64,000 bases of DNA from assembly GCF_000426285.1 (NCBI RefSeq), contig NZ_AUFB01000002.1, positions 186,001 to 250,000 of the forward strand, written 5' to 3'. A model generated the notes under the pieces. It saw only the letters and a list, made by a program, of their open reading frames with translations, searched no databases and had not been told where the DNA came from. Both the position numbers and the translations under genes were made by a program. The first letter of the stretch is position 1, and each line of letters begins with the position of its first letter. The DNA is from Rhizobium leucaenae USDA 9039 (GTDB lineage Bacteria > Pseudomonadota > Alphaproteobacteria > Rhizobiales > Rhizobiaceae). Positions 1 through 11,500 of the stretch are shown in pieces.

Positions 1-55
1 TCCGTGATGAAAGACGGCTGCATTACAGTTTTGCTATAAGCGATGGGTGCTCAGC

Positions 56-511
56 ATGGGATATCGCATCCGATTGGCTCAAGAAGCGGATGTGGAGGCC
101 ATTAGCGCCGTGATACAGTCCGCCCTTCGCGAAACCAATGCGAAGGATTATTCGCAGGACATAATCTCCCGCGTAGCACAGAATTTCACTCCTGCGGCAG
201 TGCGAAGACTCTTGGGCAGCCGGATTGTTTGCGTGGCGACGAAAGGCGACAATATCGTCGGCACTGCCAGTCTCGACGGCGCGGTGATCCGCACTGTGTT
301 CGTATCTCCCTTGATGCAGGGGCAGGGAGTGGGAACCCAACTGATGGCCGAAATAGAATTGATAGCGCGTAGCAAAGGTATCACGACCCTTGTCGTGCCG
401 TCGTCCGTCACCGCGCAGGCTTTCTATGCCAAGTTGGGCTACCAGGCCGTGAGGGACAACTACCACGAGGCTGAACGGACGATCATTGTGGAGCGTTCGC
501 TAGAGCAATAG
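56..511 (+). CDS. GNAT family N-acetyltransferase
   Basis: This 151-residue protein is a single GNAT domain, which transfers an acetyl group from acetyl-CoA to an amine. The acetyl-CoA pyrophosphate-binding motif A is visible as VFVSPLMQGQGVGTQLM around residues 82-98, and the C-terminal part (AQAFYAKLGYQAV) is the usual beta6-beta7 region where the cofactor arm ends. I chose the ATG at 56; a GTG three codons upstream is also open, and neither has a clear ribosome binding site. The substrate cannot be inferred: GNAT proteins of this size act on antibiotics, amino acids, polyamines or proteins. It converges with the DUF6101 gene across a hairpin. Confidence 0.85.
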   Translation: MGYRIRLAQEADVEAISAVIQSALRETNAKDYSQDIISRVAQNFTPAAVRRLLGSRIVCVATKGDNIVGTASLDGAVIRTVFVSPLMQGQGVGTQLMAEIELIARSKGITTLVVPSSVTAQAFYAKLGYQAVRDNYHEAERTIIVERSLEQ

Positions 512-515
512 CTAT

Positions 516-548
516 ATCGGCCGCAAGGCTGAACGCTCTGCGGCCGAT
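516..548. terminator. Hairpin between convergent genes
   Basis: A perfect 10-bp inverted repeat (516-525 with 539-548, arms ATCGGCCGCA and TGCGGCCGAT) with a 13-base loop lies just after the acetyltransferase stop and before the end of the opposing DUF6101 gene. There is no clear T-tract on either side, so termination in both directions is an inference from position and stem strength. Confidence 0.45.
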
Positions 549-583
549 CATGGACAATATGCCGAGATTTCGATTCGGGGACT

Positions 584-1150
584 TCAGCTCCGCGCGATGA
601 TCTCGCGGCCTTCGATCTTCATTTTGACGCCGAGCTTGCCGGTCGTGCGGCGCACGAGGAAGCGCGGGCGGCGATTGGCGAAATAGGAGTGACGGCGGCG
701 GGGCTGGATGTCGCGAGTGGAGACGCCGCCGAGATGTTCTTCCAGCGGACGGGCGACTCCGTCGGCTTCGATCATCATCATCGGAATGCGGAAGGCTTCC
801 GACCACGAGCGCCAGTCGGCGGCGATGTCGCTCAAATCGTGGGCGACGAGGAGGGGGATGCAGAGGTCGGGATCGTCATGATGCAATTCCAGCGTTACCG
901 TGACTTCGCCGTCGCCATGGTCGATGGCGCGGGCGGCGACGCCCTTGAAGGCACGCTTCGGCAATGCGACGGACAGCGGCAGACCGCTGGAAGGCAATAT
1001 CTTTCGCAGCACGGCGCCGCGTTCGTCGATCGTGATCGTGACGTCACCCGCGGCACCGCGCATGGCATAGCTGACCTGTTGCGGAAAGCGCGTCGGATCG
1101 AGCCGCAGTGTGGTTCCAGCCCAATCGGGCTTCAGGACGGTATTTGTCAT
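584..1150 (-). CDS. DUF6101 family protein
   Basis: This 188-residue protein matches the rhizobial DUF6101 family as I remember it: a soluble protein with no signal peptide or membrane segment, beginning MTNTVLKPDWAGTTLRLDP and ending in a very basic segment (RRRHSYFANRRPRFLVRR, residues about 149-166). The basic tail could bind nucleic acid or an acidic surface, but the family's function is unknown. The start ATG at 1150 is the only good candidate. It stands alone, divergent from the large DUF1217 gene. Confidence 0.8.
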   Translation of the reverse strand: MTNTVLKPDWAGTTLRLDPTRFPQQVSYAMRGAAGDVTITIDERGAVLRKILPSSGLPLSVALPKRAFKGVAARAIDHGDGEVTVTLELHHDDPDLCIPLLVAHDLSDIAADWRSWSEAFRIPMMMIEADGVARPLEEHLGGVSTRDIQPRRRHSYFANRRPRFLVRRTTGKLGVKMKIEGREIIARS

Positions 1151-1470
1151 CTAATCTCTACCCTTGTTTTACCTGAGAGCCGGTTTTCCGGTCTTCTACG
1201 GAGAACTTCATGTCCTCTCGTTGGGTGCAGATTAGGCGGGGCCCCTTCCAGACAGCTTAAAAATCGGGGTTAAGAAAACTTTGCGTCCTCAAATGGTTAG
1301 CGAAATCGAATGCATCAGGGTTTCCATAAAGTGAATGCATCGCCGGGCGCCAATTGTCCCGATCTGACGCAGGCGGCGGAGGAAGTATTGTAAGTCTCAG
1401 GTAAGGTTTATCTGCGATGCTGCTGGCAGATTCGCCTGCATATATTAGAGACTTATTGGGGCTCACGCTG
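1151..1470. other. Intergenic region between divergent genes
   Basis: About 320 bases separate the divergent DUF6101 and DUF1217 genes. It must hold both promoters, but I see no convincing -35/-10 pair, no operator palindrome and no RNA motif. It contains A/T-rich patches at about 1258-1285 that differ from the surrounding coding sequence. Confidence 0.5.
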
Positions 1471-3975
1471 ATGATATCCACCTATCTAGGCTATTCAATC
1501 GCGACCCGGAGCATGGCGACGACGCTTAAACAGGTGGCGACGCAGCCTGAGAGCAAGCGTGAAATCGATTATTACAATGCCAATATTGGCAAGGTCACCA
1601 GCGTCGACGACTTCATGAACGACTATCAGCTCTATAGCTACGCTATGGAAGCTTACGGTCTTTCGGACATGACCTATGCCAAGGCCTTTATGAAACAGGT
1701 GCTGACCAGCGACCTCAGCGACTCCAGCAGTTTCGCAAATAAGCTGACGGATTCGCGCTACAAGGAATTCGCTGCTGCGTTCAATTTCGGCACGAGCAGC
1801 TCCTCTTCGGCGCAAACCAGCGCACAGGAAGACGATCTGGCCGGCCTTTATAAGCAGTCGTTTACGACCGAGGAGACCAACGCCCAGACTGAAACAAGTT
1901 ACTACAGCCAGCACATCAGCGATGTTAAGACCGTGGACGATCTCCTGGGTAACACGCGCCTTAGAAACTATGTGCTGCAGGCCTATGGCATCGATCCGAC
2001 GAATGTGTCGAATACATTCCTGAAAAAGATGCTGACGAGCGATATCAGCGATTCCAGCAGCTTCGTAAACCAGAACGGCAGCGCCGCCGACAAGGCGATC
2101 GTCGCCGAGTTCAATTTCAATGCCGACGGAACCGTAAAGACGACGACGGCGGATGCCGATACGACCTACTATCAGAGCCAGATCAGCACGATCACCTCTG
2201 TCGATGAGCTTACCTCCAATCCCAAGCTGTTCGACTATGTCAAAACTGCCTTCGATATTCCGGCCTATATCACCGCCTCTCAATTCAATGCCTCGGCCGA
2301 GGATGCGAATGTTGCGAAGTCGAACGGCCTGACCAGTGTGTTGGCGCAGTTCAATTTCCAGTCCGACGGCACGGTCGCCAGCGGCGAGCAGGCGCAGACC
2401 GCCACTCAGCTCAGCGCGACGACGTCAGCCTATGCGACCAATTATCCGGGCGGCCCGCAGACACTCGGCCAGACGGCCGACGTCATGAGCGCTTACAACT
2501 CCACCGTCCCCTCATTCACGACCGATGTCGGCGCCACGGATAACGATCTTTATTATAAGGATCACATTGGCTCCATCACCTCGGTCGAGGAGCTGACCTC
2601 GGACACCCGGCTCTTCAACTATGTCAAGACGGCCTATGGGGTCGATGCAAGTACCCCCGCCATCGTATTCAAAAACGCGTTCTCCGACCCTACCACCGCC
2701 TCCATTTTCGGCCTGACGAAGGTTGTGGCGGCATTCAACTTTCAGTCCGATGGTACGCTGGCGTCAGGCGACGTGGCGCAATCTCAGGCTGAGATCACTG
2801 CGGCATCCACCTCCTATATGAAAAATTATGCGACGTCGCAGTCGTCGCTGACCACCGACGCGGTCAACAACTACAAGACCCGCATCGCCAACGTGAAGAC
2901 GATCGACGATTTCTTCAAAACCAACGCCGCCGCCGACAGCGATACGTCCAACGACAATCTTCCCGAACTCTACCAGATGGCGCTGCGCGCCTACGGCATC
3001 AGCCCGGACGAGATGTCGAAGACGCAGATGAAGAAGGTTCTCGAAAGCGATCCCTACGATTCGAAAAGCTATGTCAGCTCGCTCAAGGACACGCGTTTCA
3101 CCAATCTCGCCAAAGCCTTCAATTTTGATAGCAAAGGCAACTTAAAACAGCCCGTCCAGTCTTTGTCGCAGACTGAGATCAATAGCTACATCTCAAAATA
3201 TTCCAGTAGCGTAACGGCGGGGCTAACCGGCGCTCAGGAGACAAAGGCTTCCAGTGACGCAAAGGATGCCGGCACCTATTTTGCGACCAATATCGTCAAG
3301 ATCACCAATGTCACCGACCTTCTGGCCGACAGCAAGCTTACCAATTTCATCCTGACCGCCAATGGCATCGACCCGAAGAGCGTCACCACGGCGACGCTGA
3401 AGAAGGCCTTCGCCTCCGATCCGAGTGACTCCAAGAGCTTCATCAACACTGATGATGGCTCTCAGTTCAAGAGTATCGTCGAGGCGTTCAACTTCGGCAC
3501 GGACGGAAACCTGACGGACTCGAAACTGGGTACCGCGCAGAACCAGGGCGCGATCGCTGAGACGAACGACCTCTTCCTGCACCAGACCCTCGAGGATCAG
3601 CAGGGAGAGAGCAGCCCCGGCGTGCGCTTGGCGCTTTATTTCCAGCGCAAGGCGCCGGACATCAATTCCATTTACGATATCATGAGCGACACCGCGCTCT
3701 ATCAGGTCGTTACGACAACCTTCAACCTGCCGAGTTCGATCTCGTCGATGGATGTCGATCAGCAGGCCAAGCTGTTGGGCAACGTTCTCAATGTCTCCGA
3801 TCTGAAGGATCCGGACAAGGTGACTAAGCTTCTGCAGCGCTTCTCTGCCATGTACGATATGGAGAACAATACGACCTCGTCGACTTCGCCGGCCCTGTCG
3901 ATCCTAACGGGTTCCTCGACCGTCGGCATCAGCGCCGATACGCTGCTATCGATCGCCCAGCTTTCCAATAAATAG
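1471..3975 (+). CDS. Multi-repeat DUF1217 protein
   Basis: This 834-residue protein is built from about seven copies of one unit of roughly 75-130 residues. Each unit starts with a YY/YF motif followed by I..(V/I)T(S/T)V(D/E)(D/E)L, then a Y....YG(I/V) helix, a DxxDSxSF loop and a closing (A/E)FNF(xx)DG. Single-domain DUF1217 proteins are known mainly from rhizobial flagellar gene regions, but no flagellar gene is visible here. The start at 1471 (MISTYLGY) matches the usual N-terminus of that family; an in-frame ATG exists 18 codons upstream. There is no signal peptide or membrane segment, and cysteine is absent, as is common for secreted or surface fibre proteins. Function is unknown; a secreted or flagellum-associated structural role is an inference. 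Confidence 0.8.
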   Translation: MISTYLGYSIATRSMATTLKQVATQPESKREIDYYNANIGKVTSVDDFMNDYQLYSYAMEAYGLSDMTYAKAFMKQVLTSDLSDSSSFANKLTDSRYKEFAAAFNFGTSSSSSAQTSAQEDDLAGLYKQSFTTEETNAQTETSYYSQHISDVKTVDDLLGNTRLRNYVLQAYGIDPTNVSNTFLKKMLTSDISDSSSFVNQNGSAADKAIVAEFNFNADGTVKTTTADADTTYYQSQISTITSVDELTSNPKLFDYVKTAFDIPAYITASQFNASAEDANVAKSNGLTSVLAQFNFQSDGTVASGEQAQTATQLSATTSAYATNYPGGPQTLGQTADVMSAYNSTVPSFTTDVGATDNDLYYKDHIGSITSVEELTSDTRLFNYVKTAYGVDASTPAIVFKNAFSDPTTASIFGLTKVVAAFNFQSDGTLASGDVAQSQAEITAASTSYMKNYATSQSSLTTDAVNNYKTRIANVKTIDDFFKTNAAADSDTSNDNLPELYQMALRAYGISPDEMSKTQMKKVLESDPYDSKSYVSSLKDTRFTNLAKAFNFDSKGNLKQPVQSLSQTEINSYISKYSSSVTAGLTGAQETKASSDAKDAGTYFATNIVKITNVTDLLADSKLTNFILTANGIDPKSVTTATLKKAFASDPSDSKSFINTDDGSQFKSIVEAFNFGTDGNLTDSKLGTAQNQGAIAETNDLFLHQTLEDQQGESSPGVRLALYFQRKAPDINSIYDIMSDTALYQVVTTTFNLPSSISSMDVDQQAKLLGNVLNVSDLKDPDKVTKLLQRFSAMYDMENNTTSSTSPALSILTGSSTVGISADTLLSIAQLSNK

Positions 3976-4196
3976 CGGACCTAGTCCCCTAAAAATAAGG
4001 TCGACTCGCGTCGTTTCGATATGAGGCGCGAGGCCGTCGACGCGTCCGTAGCCGCCGTGCCGACGCAGGTCGCCCCGCAGTTCTGCCAACGTGGAATAAG
4101 CGCATTCGACGCCGATAAGAAGGAACTTATTAACCGTCTTTGCCCTATTCGATTTGAGAAGCCATCGGCAATATCAATGACTGGGTTGCAGGTCTC

Positions 4197-7196
<3,000 letters not shown>

Positions 7197-7202
7197 GAAA
7201 AT

Positions 7203-7360
7203 ACCTTCTCCCCTCGGGGAGAAGGTGCCCAACAGGGCGGATGAGGGGGCCGAGGGATGAAATCCCGAGGGCCTTGAGCGACAAGCGAAAGGCAGCCTTA
7301 CGGTGCAACGCCCCCTCAACCTGCGCTAACGCGCATCCTTCTCCCCGCCGGGGAGAAGGT
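7203..7360. repeat. Rhizobial intergenic palindromic repeat element
   Basis: The element is bounded by two related palindromes: 7203-7226 (ACCTTCTCCC, 4-base loop, GGGAGAAGGT) and 7337-7359 (CCTTCTCCCC, 3-base loop, GGGGAGAAGG). Between them lies GC-rich sequence including GGGCGGATGAGGG. Related pieces occur at 19437-19449 and 34162-34184 in this window. Such elements are common between rhizobial genes; here it separates the convergent ftsK and FAD-oxidase genes and may also end transcription. Confidence 0.7.
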
Positions 7361-7362
7361 GA

Positions 7363-8793
7363 CTAAACCCGCAAAACCTTCCCCGGATTCATCACACCCG
7401 CAGGATCGAACGCCATCTTGATCCGGCGCATCAGGTCCATCTCGATTTCGGGCCGGATCGAGGCCAGTTCGTCGCGTTTCAATTGGCCAATGCCATGTTC
7501 GGCAGAGATCGAGCCGCCATGTTGCAGCACCAGCCCGTGCACGATCTTGTTCATCTCGTGCCAGCGTCCGATGAACTCCGCCTTGTCGGCTCCCACAGGC
7601 TGCGAGATGTTGTAGTGAATATTGCCGTCGCCCATATGGCCGAACGCGCAGATGCGGGCGCCGGGCATGGCCGCCATCACCGCCGTCTCGGCCTCGTGCA
7701 TGAATTTCGGGATCTGCGCGACGGGCACGGAGACATCGTGCTTGATCGAACCGCCCTCCGGCTTCTGCGCGTCCGACATGCTTTCGCGCATGTGCCACAG
7801 CGCCTTCTGCTGCGCCTCGGAACTGGCGATCGTCGCGTCCTGGACCAAGCCGGCCTCATACCCCTGTTCCAGCAGTGTCGTCATCATCCGCTCGGCTGTT
7901 TCGGCCGAATCCGACGTGGAGATATCGATCAGCAGATACCAGGGATGCACCGTTTCCAACGGATCGCGCACGCCCGGAATATTGCGGATGGTGAACTCGA
8001 CGCCGATCCGCGGCATCAGCTCGAAACCGGTTAGCGCCGGGCCGCAGAGGCTGGACGCATTCTTGAACAGTGTCAGCGCGTCCTCGAGGAACTGAATGCC
8101 GGCAAAGGCCACCTGATGGCCGAGCGGCTGCGGGAAGAGCTTCAGCACCGCGCCGGTGATGACGCCGAGGGTTCCCTCCGCCCCGATGAAGAGGTCGCGC
8201 AGGTCGTAGCCGGTATTATCCTTCTTCAGCCGCCGGAGGCCGTTCCAGATTTCGCCGGTCGGCAGCACCACTTCGAGGCCGAGGCAGAGCTGGCGCATAT
8301 TGCCATAGGCGAGGACGGCGGTGCCGCCGGCATTTGTGGAGAGGTTGCCGGCGATGCGGCAGGAGCCCTCGGAGCCGAGCGAAAGCGGAAACATGCGGCC
8401 ATGCTCTTCCGCCGCCTTCTGCACGTCGGCGAGGATGCAGCCGCCATCGACGATCATGGTATTGCCGACCGGATCGATGTCGCGGATGCGGTTCATGCGC
8501 TCCAGCGAAAGAATGATGTCGGAGCCACCCTCGCGCGGCGTCTGGCCGCCGACAAGACCGGTATTGCCGGTCTGCGGCACGATCGGCGTGCCGGTCTCGC
8601 TGGCAAGCTTCAGGATGGCTGAAACCTCTTCCACCGAACCGGGCTTCAGGAGCAGCGGCGATGCGCCGTGATAGAGCCCGCGGTTTTCGATGAGATGCGG
8701 CGCCATATCAGCCGCCTCCCGCAACACTTGCTTTTCGCCGACGATGGCGACAAAGCGATCCAGGAGGGCGGGGGAGGGGGCGGAGCTGCTCAT
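7363..8793 (-). CDS. FAD-linked oxidase, D-2-hydroxyacid dehydrogenase type
   Basis: This 476-residue flavoprotein belongs to the VAO/PCMH family that includes D-lactate dehydrogenase, D-2-hydroxyglutarate dehydrogenase and the GlcD subunit of glycolate oxidase. The N-terminal FAD-binding domain shows PQTGNTGLVGGQTP and GSEGSCRIAGNLSTNAGG; the middle holds GAEGTLGVITGA; the C-terminal FAD-oxidase domain has the metal-site motif FGHMGDGNIHYN and SAEHGIGQLKR, as in D-2-hydroxyglutarate dehydrogenase. It oxidises a D-2-hydroxyacid to the 2-oxoacid, most likely in the cytoplasm. Length is normal for the family; the exact substrate is not decided by the motifs. The Sua5 gene lies just upstream on the same strand, 33 bases away, so co-transcription is likely. 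Confidence 0.88.
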   Translation of the reverse strand: MSSSAPSPALLDRFVAIVGEKQVLREAADMAPHLIENRGLYHGASPLLLKPGSVEEVSAILKLASETGTPIVPQTGNTGLVGGQTPREGGSDIILSLERMNRIRDIDPVGNTMIVDGGCILADVQKAAEEHGRMFPLSLGSEGSCRIAGNLSTNAGGTAVLAYGNMRQLCLGLEVVLPTGEIWNGLRRLKKDNTGYDLRDLFIGAEGTLGVITGAVLKLFPQPLGHQVAFAGIQFLEDALTLFKNASSLCGPALTGFELMPRIGVEFTIRNIPGVRDPLETVHPWYLLIDISTSDSAETAERMMTTLLEQGYEAGLVQDATIASSEAQQKALWHMRESMSDAQKPEGGSIKHDVSVPVAQIPKFMHEAETAVMAAMPGARICAFGHMGDGNIHYNISQPVGADKAEFIGRWHEMNKIVHGLVLQHGGSISAEHGIGQLKRDELASIRPEIEMDLMRRIKMAFDPAGVMNPGKVLRV

Positions 8794-8826
8794 AGCTTGT
8801 CCTTTGCCGATTTGTCTTTGACCGGA

Positions 8827-9801
8827 TTACTCTCTCGGCGCGGCCGCGCGGCGCAGCCGGTCGTTGATGGCCTCGCCGAGGCCCTCGTCGGGTATGCTGG
8901 AAAAGGCGATCATTGCCGCGCCGGTGGCATCGGCACGTTTCATGAAGTCGAAGAGATTGGCCGCAGCTTCTGAAAGATCGCCGGAGGGGCTGAGATCGAG
9001 CACCATGACCGCGTTCTCCACCCCGGCAATGTCTGGCCGGCCGAAACGGATCAGGGCCTCGCCCGGCAAAATAGTCGTCGCATCGAGCCGCACAGCGGCG
9101 CCCGGCGCATAATGAGAGGCAAGCATACCCGGGGCCTCAATGGCAGGCGAAGCGCCGTTCTTTCGCTTGAGTGGCTGACCTGCGACCCGCTCGATCTCCT
9201 CCGCCGCCAGGCCGCCCGGCCTCAGCATCCGGATCTCTCCATCCTCGACCTTGACGATGGTCGATTCGACGCCGACGATCGAAGCGCCGGCATCGAGGAT
9301 CAGGGAAATCCGCTCGCCGAGATCATCGTGAACATGGTCGGCGCTGGTGGCGCTGATCTTGCCGGACGTATTGGCGCTGGGGGCGGCAAGCGGCCGGCCG
9401 AAGGCACGGATCAGATCGCCGGCAAAACCCTGCGGCACGCGGATGCCGATCGTATCGAGCCCCGCCGTCGCCAGCGGGTGGATATCGCTTTCCGGCCGCA
9501 GCGGCAGGACGAGGGTCAACGGACCGGGCCAGAAGGCCTCCGCCAGCTTCCGTGAGATCGGGTCGAAGATCGCATATCGTTCCGCCATGGCGAGATCGCT
9601 CATGTGGCAGATCAGCGGATTGAAGCGTGGCCGTCCCTTCGTCTCGTAGATGCGGGTAATGGCGGCGGGATTGGTGGCGTCGGCGGCAAGCCCATAGACC
9701 GTCTCGGTCGGCAACCCGATCGGCAGCCCCGCGGCAAGGGTCGCCGATGCCTCAGCTATCGCCGTTTCCGGGTGTTGGAGAATGTCTATGTGTCGCGCCA
9801 T
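8827..9801 (-). CDS. L-threonylcarbamoyladenylate synthase (Sua5)
   Basis: The 324-residue protein makes threonylcarbamoyl-AMP from threonine, bicarbonate and ATP, the first step of the t6A37 modification of ANN-decoding tRNAs. The YrdC/Sua5 core shows PTETVYGLAADA at about residues 31-42, KGRPRFNPLICH and the SANTSGKISATS loop. After about residue 210 it continues into the additional Sua5 C-terminal domain, so it is the long Sua5 form rather than the short TsaC. The ATG at 9801 gives the normal N-terminus. It probably shares a transcript with the downstream FAD oxidase. Confidence 0.92.
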   Translation of the reverse strand: MARHIDILQHPETAIAEASATLAAGLPIGLPTETVYGLAADATNPAAITRIYETKGRPRFNPLICHMSDLAMAERYAIFDPISRKLAEAFWPGPLTLVLPLRPESDIHPLATAGLDTIGIRVPQGFAGDLIRAFGRPLAAPSANTSGKISATSADHVHDDLGERISLILDAGASIVGVESTIVKVEDGEIRMLRPGGLAAEEIERVAGQPLKRKNGASPAIEAPGMLASHYAPGAAVRLDATTILPGEALIRFGRPDIAGVENAVMVLDLSPSGDLSEAAANLFDFMKRADATGAAMIAFSSIPDEGLGEAINDRLRRAAAPRE

Positions 9802-9859
9802 GGCCTGACCGGTTGCAGTTCAGGCCGTTCTTATGCTTTTCAAGTTTGGGGATCAATGA

Positions 9860-10471
9860 TCAAAGCTGGCGAATGATGTCGCGGAGCTGTTCGTTGCGCG
9901 CGCCAAGCAGCAGCACATTGCGAACGGCGATCTGCGGATCATGCGTGTGGAAGAGCACGCCATTGCCTCGGATCTCGCGATTGATCGTCAGTTTCTTTTC
10001 CGGCGATTCCTGATCCGGCTGGATGGCGACAGCAAAATACATCCGTGAATATTTCAGGCTGATATTTTCGAAGAAATTGTCGTTCTGGCCAATGCGGGCA
10101 AAGAAATTGGCGATGTAGAAGGCCCAGCTCACCTCTTCATACTGCGCGAATTGCGTTCGCGCCGCGGTGACATGGCAATAGCCGAGATGCGGCGTGTCCT
10201 TCAGCGTGTGATGGAAGATCAGCTTCGGAAAACGAATCGATTGGTGAAAGCTGTTCAGCCGGTCATGGGTCTTTTCGCCGGCATTCCGCAACTTGTTCGC
10301 CGTGCGTTCGGCCACTTCCTCATAGCTGAGATAGCGCCTTTCTTCAGCAAGCCAATGCGCCCGGTCACGCGTGATGCGGCCGGTGCGCAGGAATTCGCTA
10401 TGGGAGGCCGCCGGCAATTCCGGTTCCGGTTCGGCAGGCTTCTTGGCGTCGAAATATCTGAGCTTGGCCAT
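9860..10471 (-). CDS. Uncharacterised conserved protein
   Basis: I do not recognise this 203-residue protein with certainty. It is soluble, with a Pro/Glu-rich start (KKPAEPEPELPAASHSEF), a charged helical part (RDRAHWLAEERRYLSYEEVAERT) and a mixed C-terminal half rich in aromatic residues (SWAFYIANFFARIGQNDNFF) that looks like a folded alpha/beta domain. No catalytic motif is obvious. I chose ATG 10471; an in-frame GTG lies four codons upstream. The gene ends 58 bases before sua5 on the same strand, so it may lead a short operon with it. The coding pattern is solid: normal codon use and a distinct reading frame of full length. Confidence 0.7.
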   Translation of the reverse strand: MAKLRYFDAKKPAEPEPELPAASHSEFLRTGRITRDRAHWLAEERRYLSYEEVAERTANKLRNAGEKTHDRLNSFHQSIRFPKLIFHHTLKDTPHLGYCHVTAARTQFAQYEEVSWAFYIANFFARIGQNDNFFENISLKYSRMYFAVAIQPDQESPEKKLTINREIRGNGVLFHTHDPQIAVRNVLLLGARNEQLRDIIRQL

Positions 10472-10564
10472 AGCGGCACTCACGGTATGGGTATGGATAC
10501 CAGTTGATAGATCGCCTAGCTTGAGCCGGGCTTAAGCGCAGCGTGCTTGAGGAGGATCAGAACC

Positions 10565-10978
10565 ATGCCGGGCATCACCGATCTCAAACAACTGATTTCG
10601 AGCATGAAACCGAATCTCGTCGACGGCGAATTCGTTTTTTGCAGCGTGCCCGCTTCCGCACTGACAAACTACGTCCATTTGAAACCGATCGGGATGTTTC
10701 AGGAAACGGAAGGAATGACCCTGATCCTTTCGATCGAGGCAGCCCGGCAGGCGAGGCTTCCGGCGGAACCCGTGATGCGAATGATCACTCTCGACGTCCA
10801 CTCCTCATTGGAAGCGGTCGGCCTGACGGCCGCCTTTGCCACGACGCTCGGAAATGTGGGCATCAGCGCCAATGTCGTCGCAGCCTATTATCATGATCAT
10901 ATCTTTGTGCCGACCGCCGATGCCGCGCGTGCCATGGCGGCACTCAAGGCGCTCTCCGCCGGCCAAGATCCTCTCTAA
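10565..10978 (+). CDS. ACT domain-containing protein
   Basis: This 137-residue protein resembles small ACT-domain proteins of the tandem-ACT type, which bind amino acids or similar ligands to regulate metabolism. The C-terminal half (SSLEAVGLTAAFATTLGNVGI, then NVVAAYYHDHIFVP) is a classic ACT beta-alpha-beta unit in which a valley residue pattern binds the ligand. An excellent ribosome binding site (GGAGGA, 10551-10556) precedes the ATG at 10565, which decides this start over the TTG at 10547. There is no enzymatic domain, so it is probably a stand-alone sensor; its ligand and target are unknown. Confidence 0.8.
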   Translation: MPGITDLKQLISSMKPNLVDGEFVFCSVPASALTNYVHLKPIGMFQETEGMTLILSIEAARQARLPAEPVMRMITLDVHSSLEAVGLTAAFATTLGNVGISANVVAAYYHDHIFVPTADAARAMAALKALSAGQDPL

Positions 10979-11209
10979 AGTCGGTCGCTGGCCGCTTTGT
11001 CGCAATCAAGATAAAGCGTCATGGAGCGAAGAGCGGCCCACGCGCGCAGTCGTCTTGTCAGCGACGAGATAACGCACTGAATTTATTCGTGTTATCGCGA
11101 CCATATTTGCCGCATTTCCAAACTTCATCTCACCTGTCGCCAATTTCGAAGCCGATGTCGCATTGCAGCAGAGCGACGGCTGAGGCGGCGGCTATGATGA
11201 CCTCAATCT

Positions 11210-11390
11210 CATGGTGCCGCCTGCTAGGGAGGTGGAGAATTGGGAAGCCGGTCAAAGTCCGGCGCTGCCCCCGCAACGGTGGTGGAGTAAGGCATGGCAA
11301 ACAAAGCCACTGGGTTCAGACTGCCTGGGAAGGTGCCATGGGGTTCTCTCGAAAGAACCGCTCCAGAGCCCGGAAACCAGCCTTGAGGCT
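11210..11390 (+). promoter_or_regulatory. Cobalamin (B12) riboswitch
   Basis: The conserved core is plain: GGTGCC at 11213-11218, then GGGAAGCCGGTCAAAGTCCG starting at about 11240, the CGCTGCCCCCGCAAC strand of the central junction, a hairpin formed by GGTTCTCTCGAAAGAACC at 11342-11359, and the B12 box AGCCCGGAAACCAGCC at 11367-11382. It lies about 110 bases before the start of the Rieske oxygenase gene and on the same strand. By the known behaviour of this class, adenosylcobalamin binding should lower expression of the genes downstream. The rest of the gene-free stretch 10979-11209 presumably holds the promoter, but I see no clear one. Confidence 0.93.
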
Positions 11391-11402
11391 ATAGATTTTA
11401 CT

Positions 11403-11419
11403 GACCGCGGCGGGCGGTC
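11403..11419 (+). promoter_or_regulatory. Hairpin in riboswitch expression platform
   Basis: A perfect 6-bp stem (GACCGC with GCGGTC, 5-base loop) directly follows the riboswitch aptamer. No T-run follows, so it does not look like an intrinsic terminator; control by blocking translation or by Rho is more likely. This role is an inference from its position. Confidence 0.35.
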
Positions 11420-11500
11420 GGAGTGCGACGCGTTGAGCCGTTTACGGCCGGCCGGTGCATGTCCTCTGCCTGCTGCCTGGCATCGCACGAGGATAGGCAA

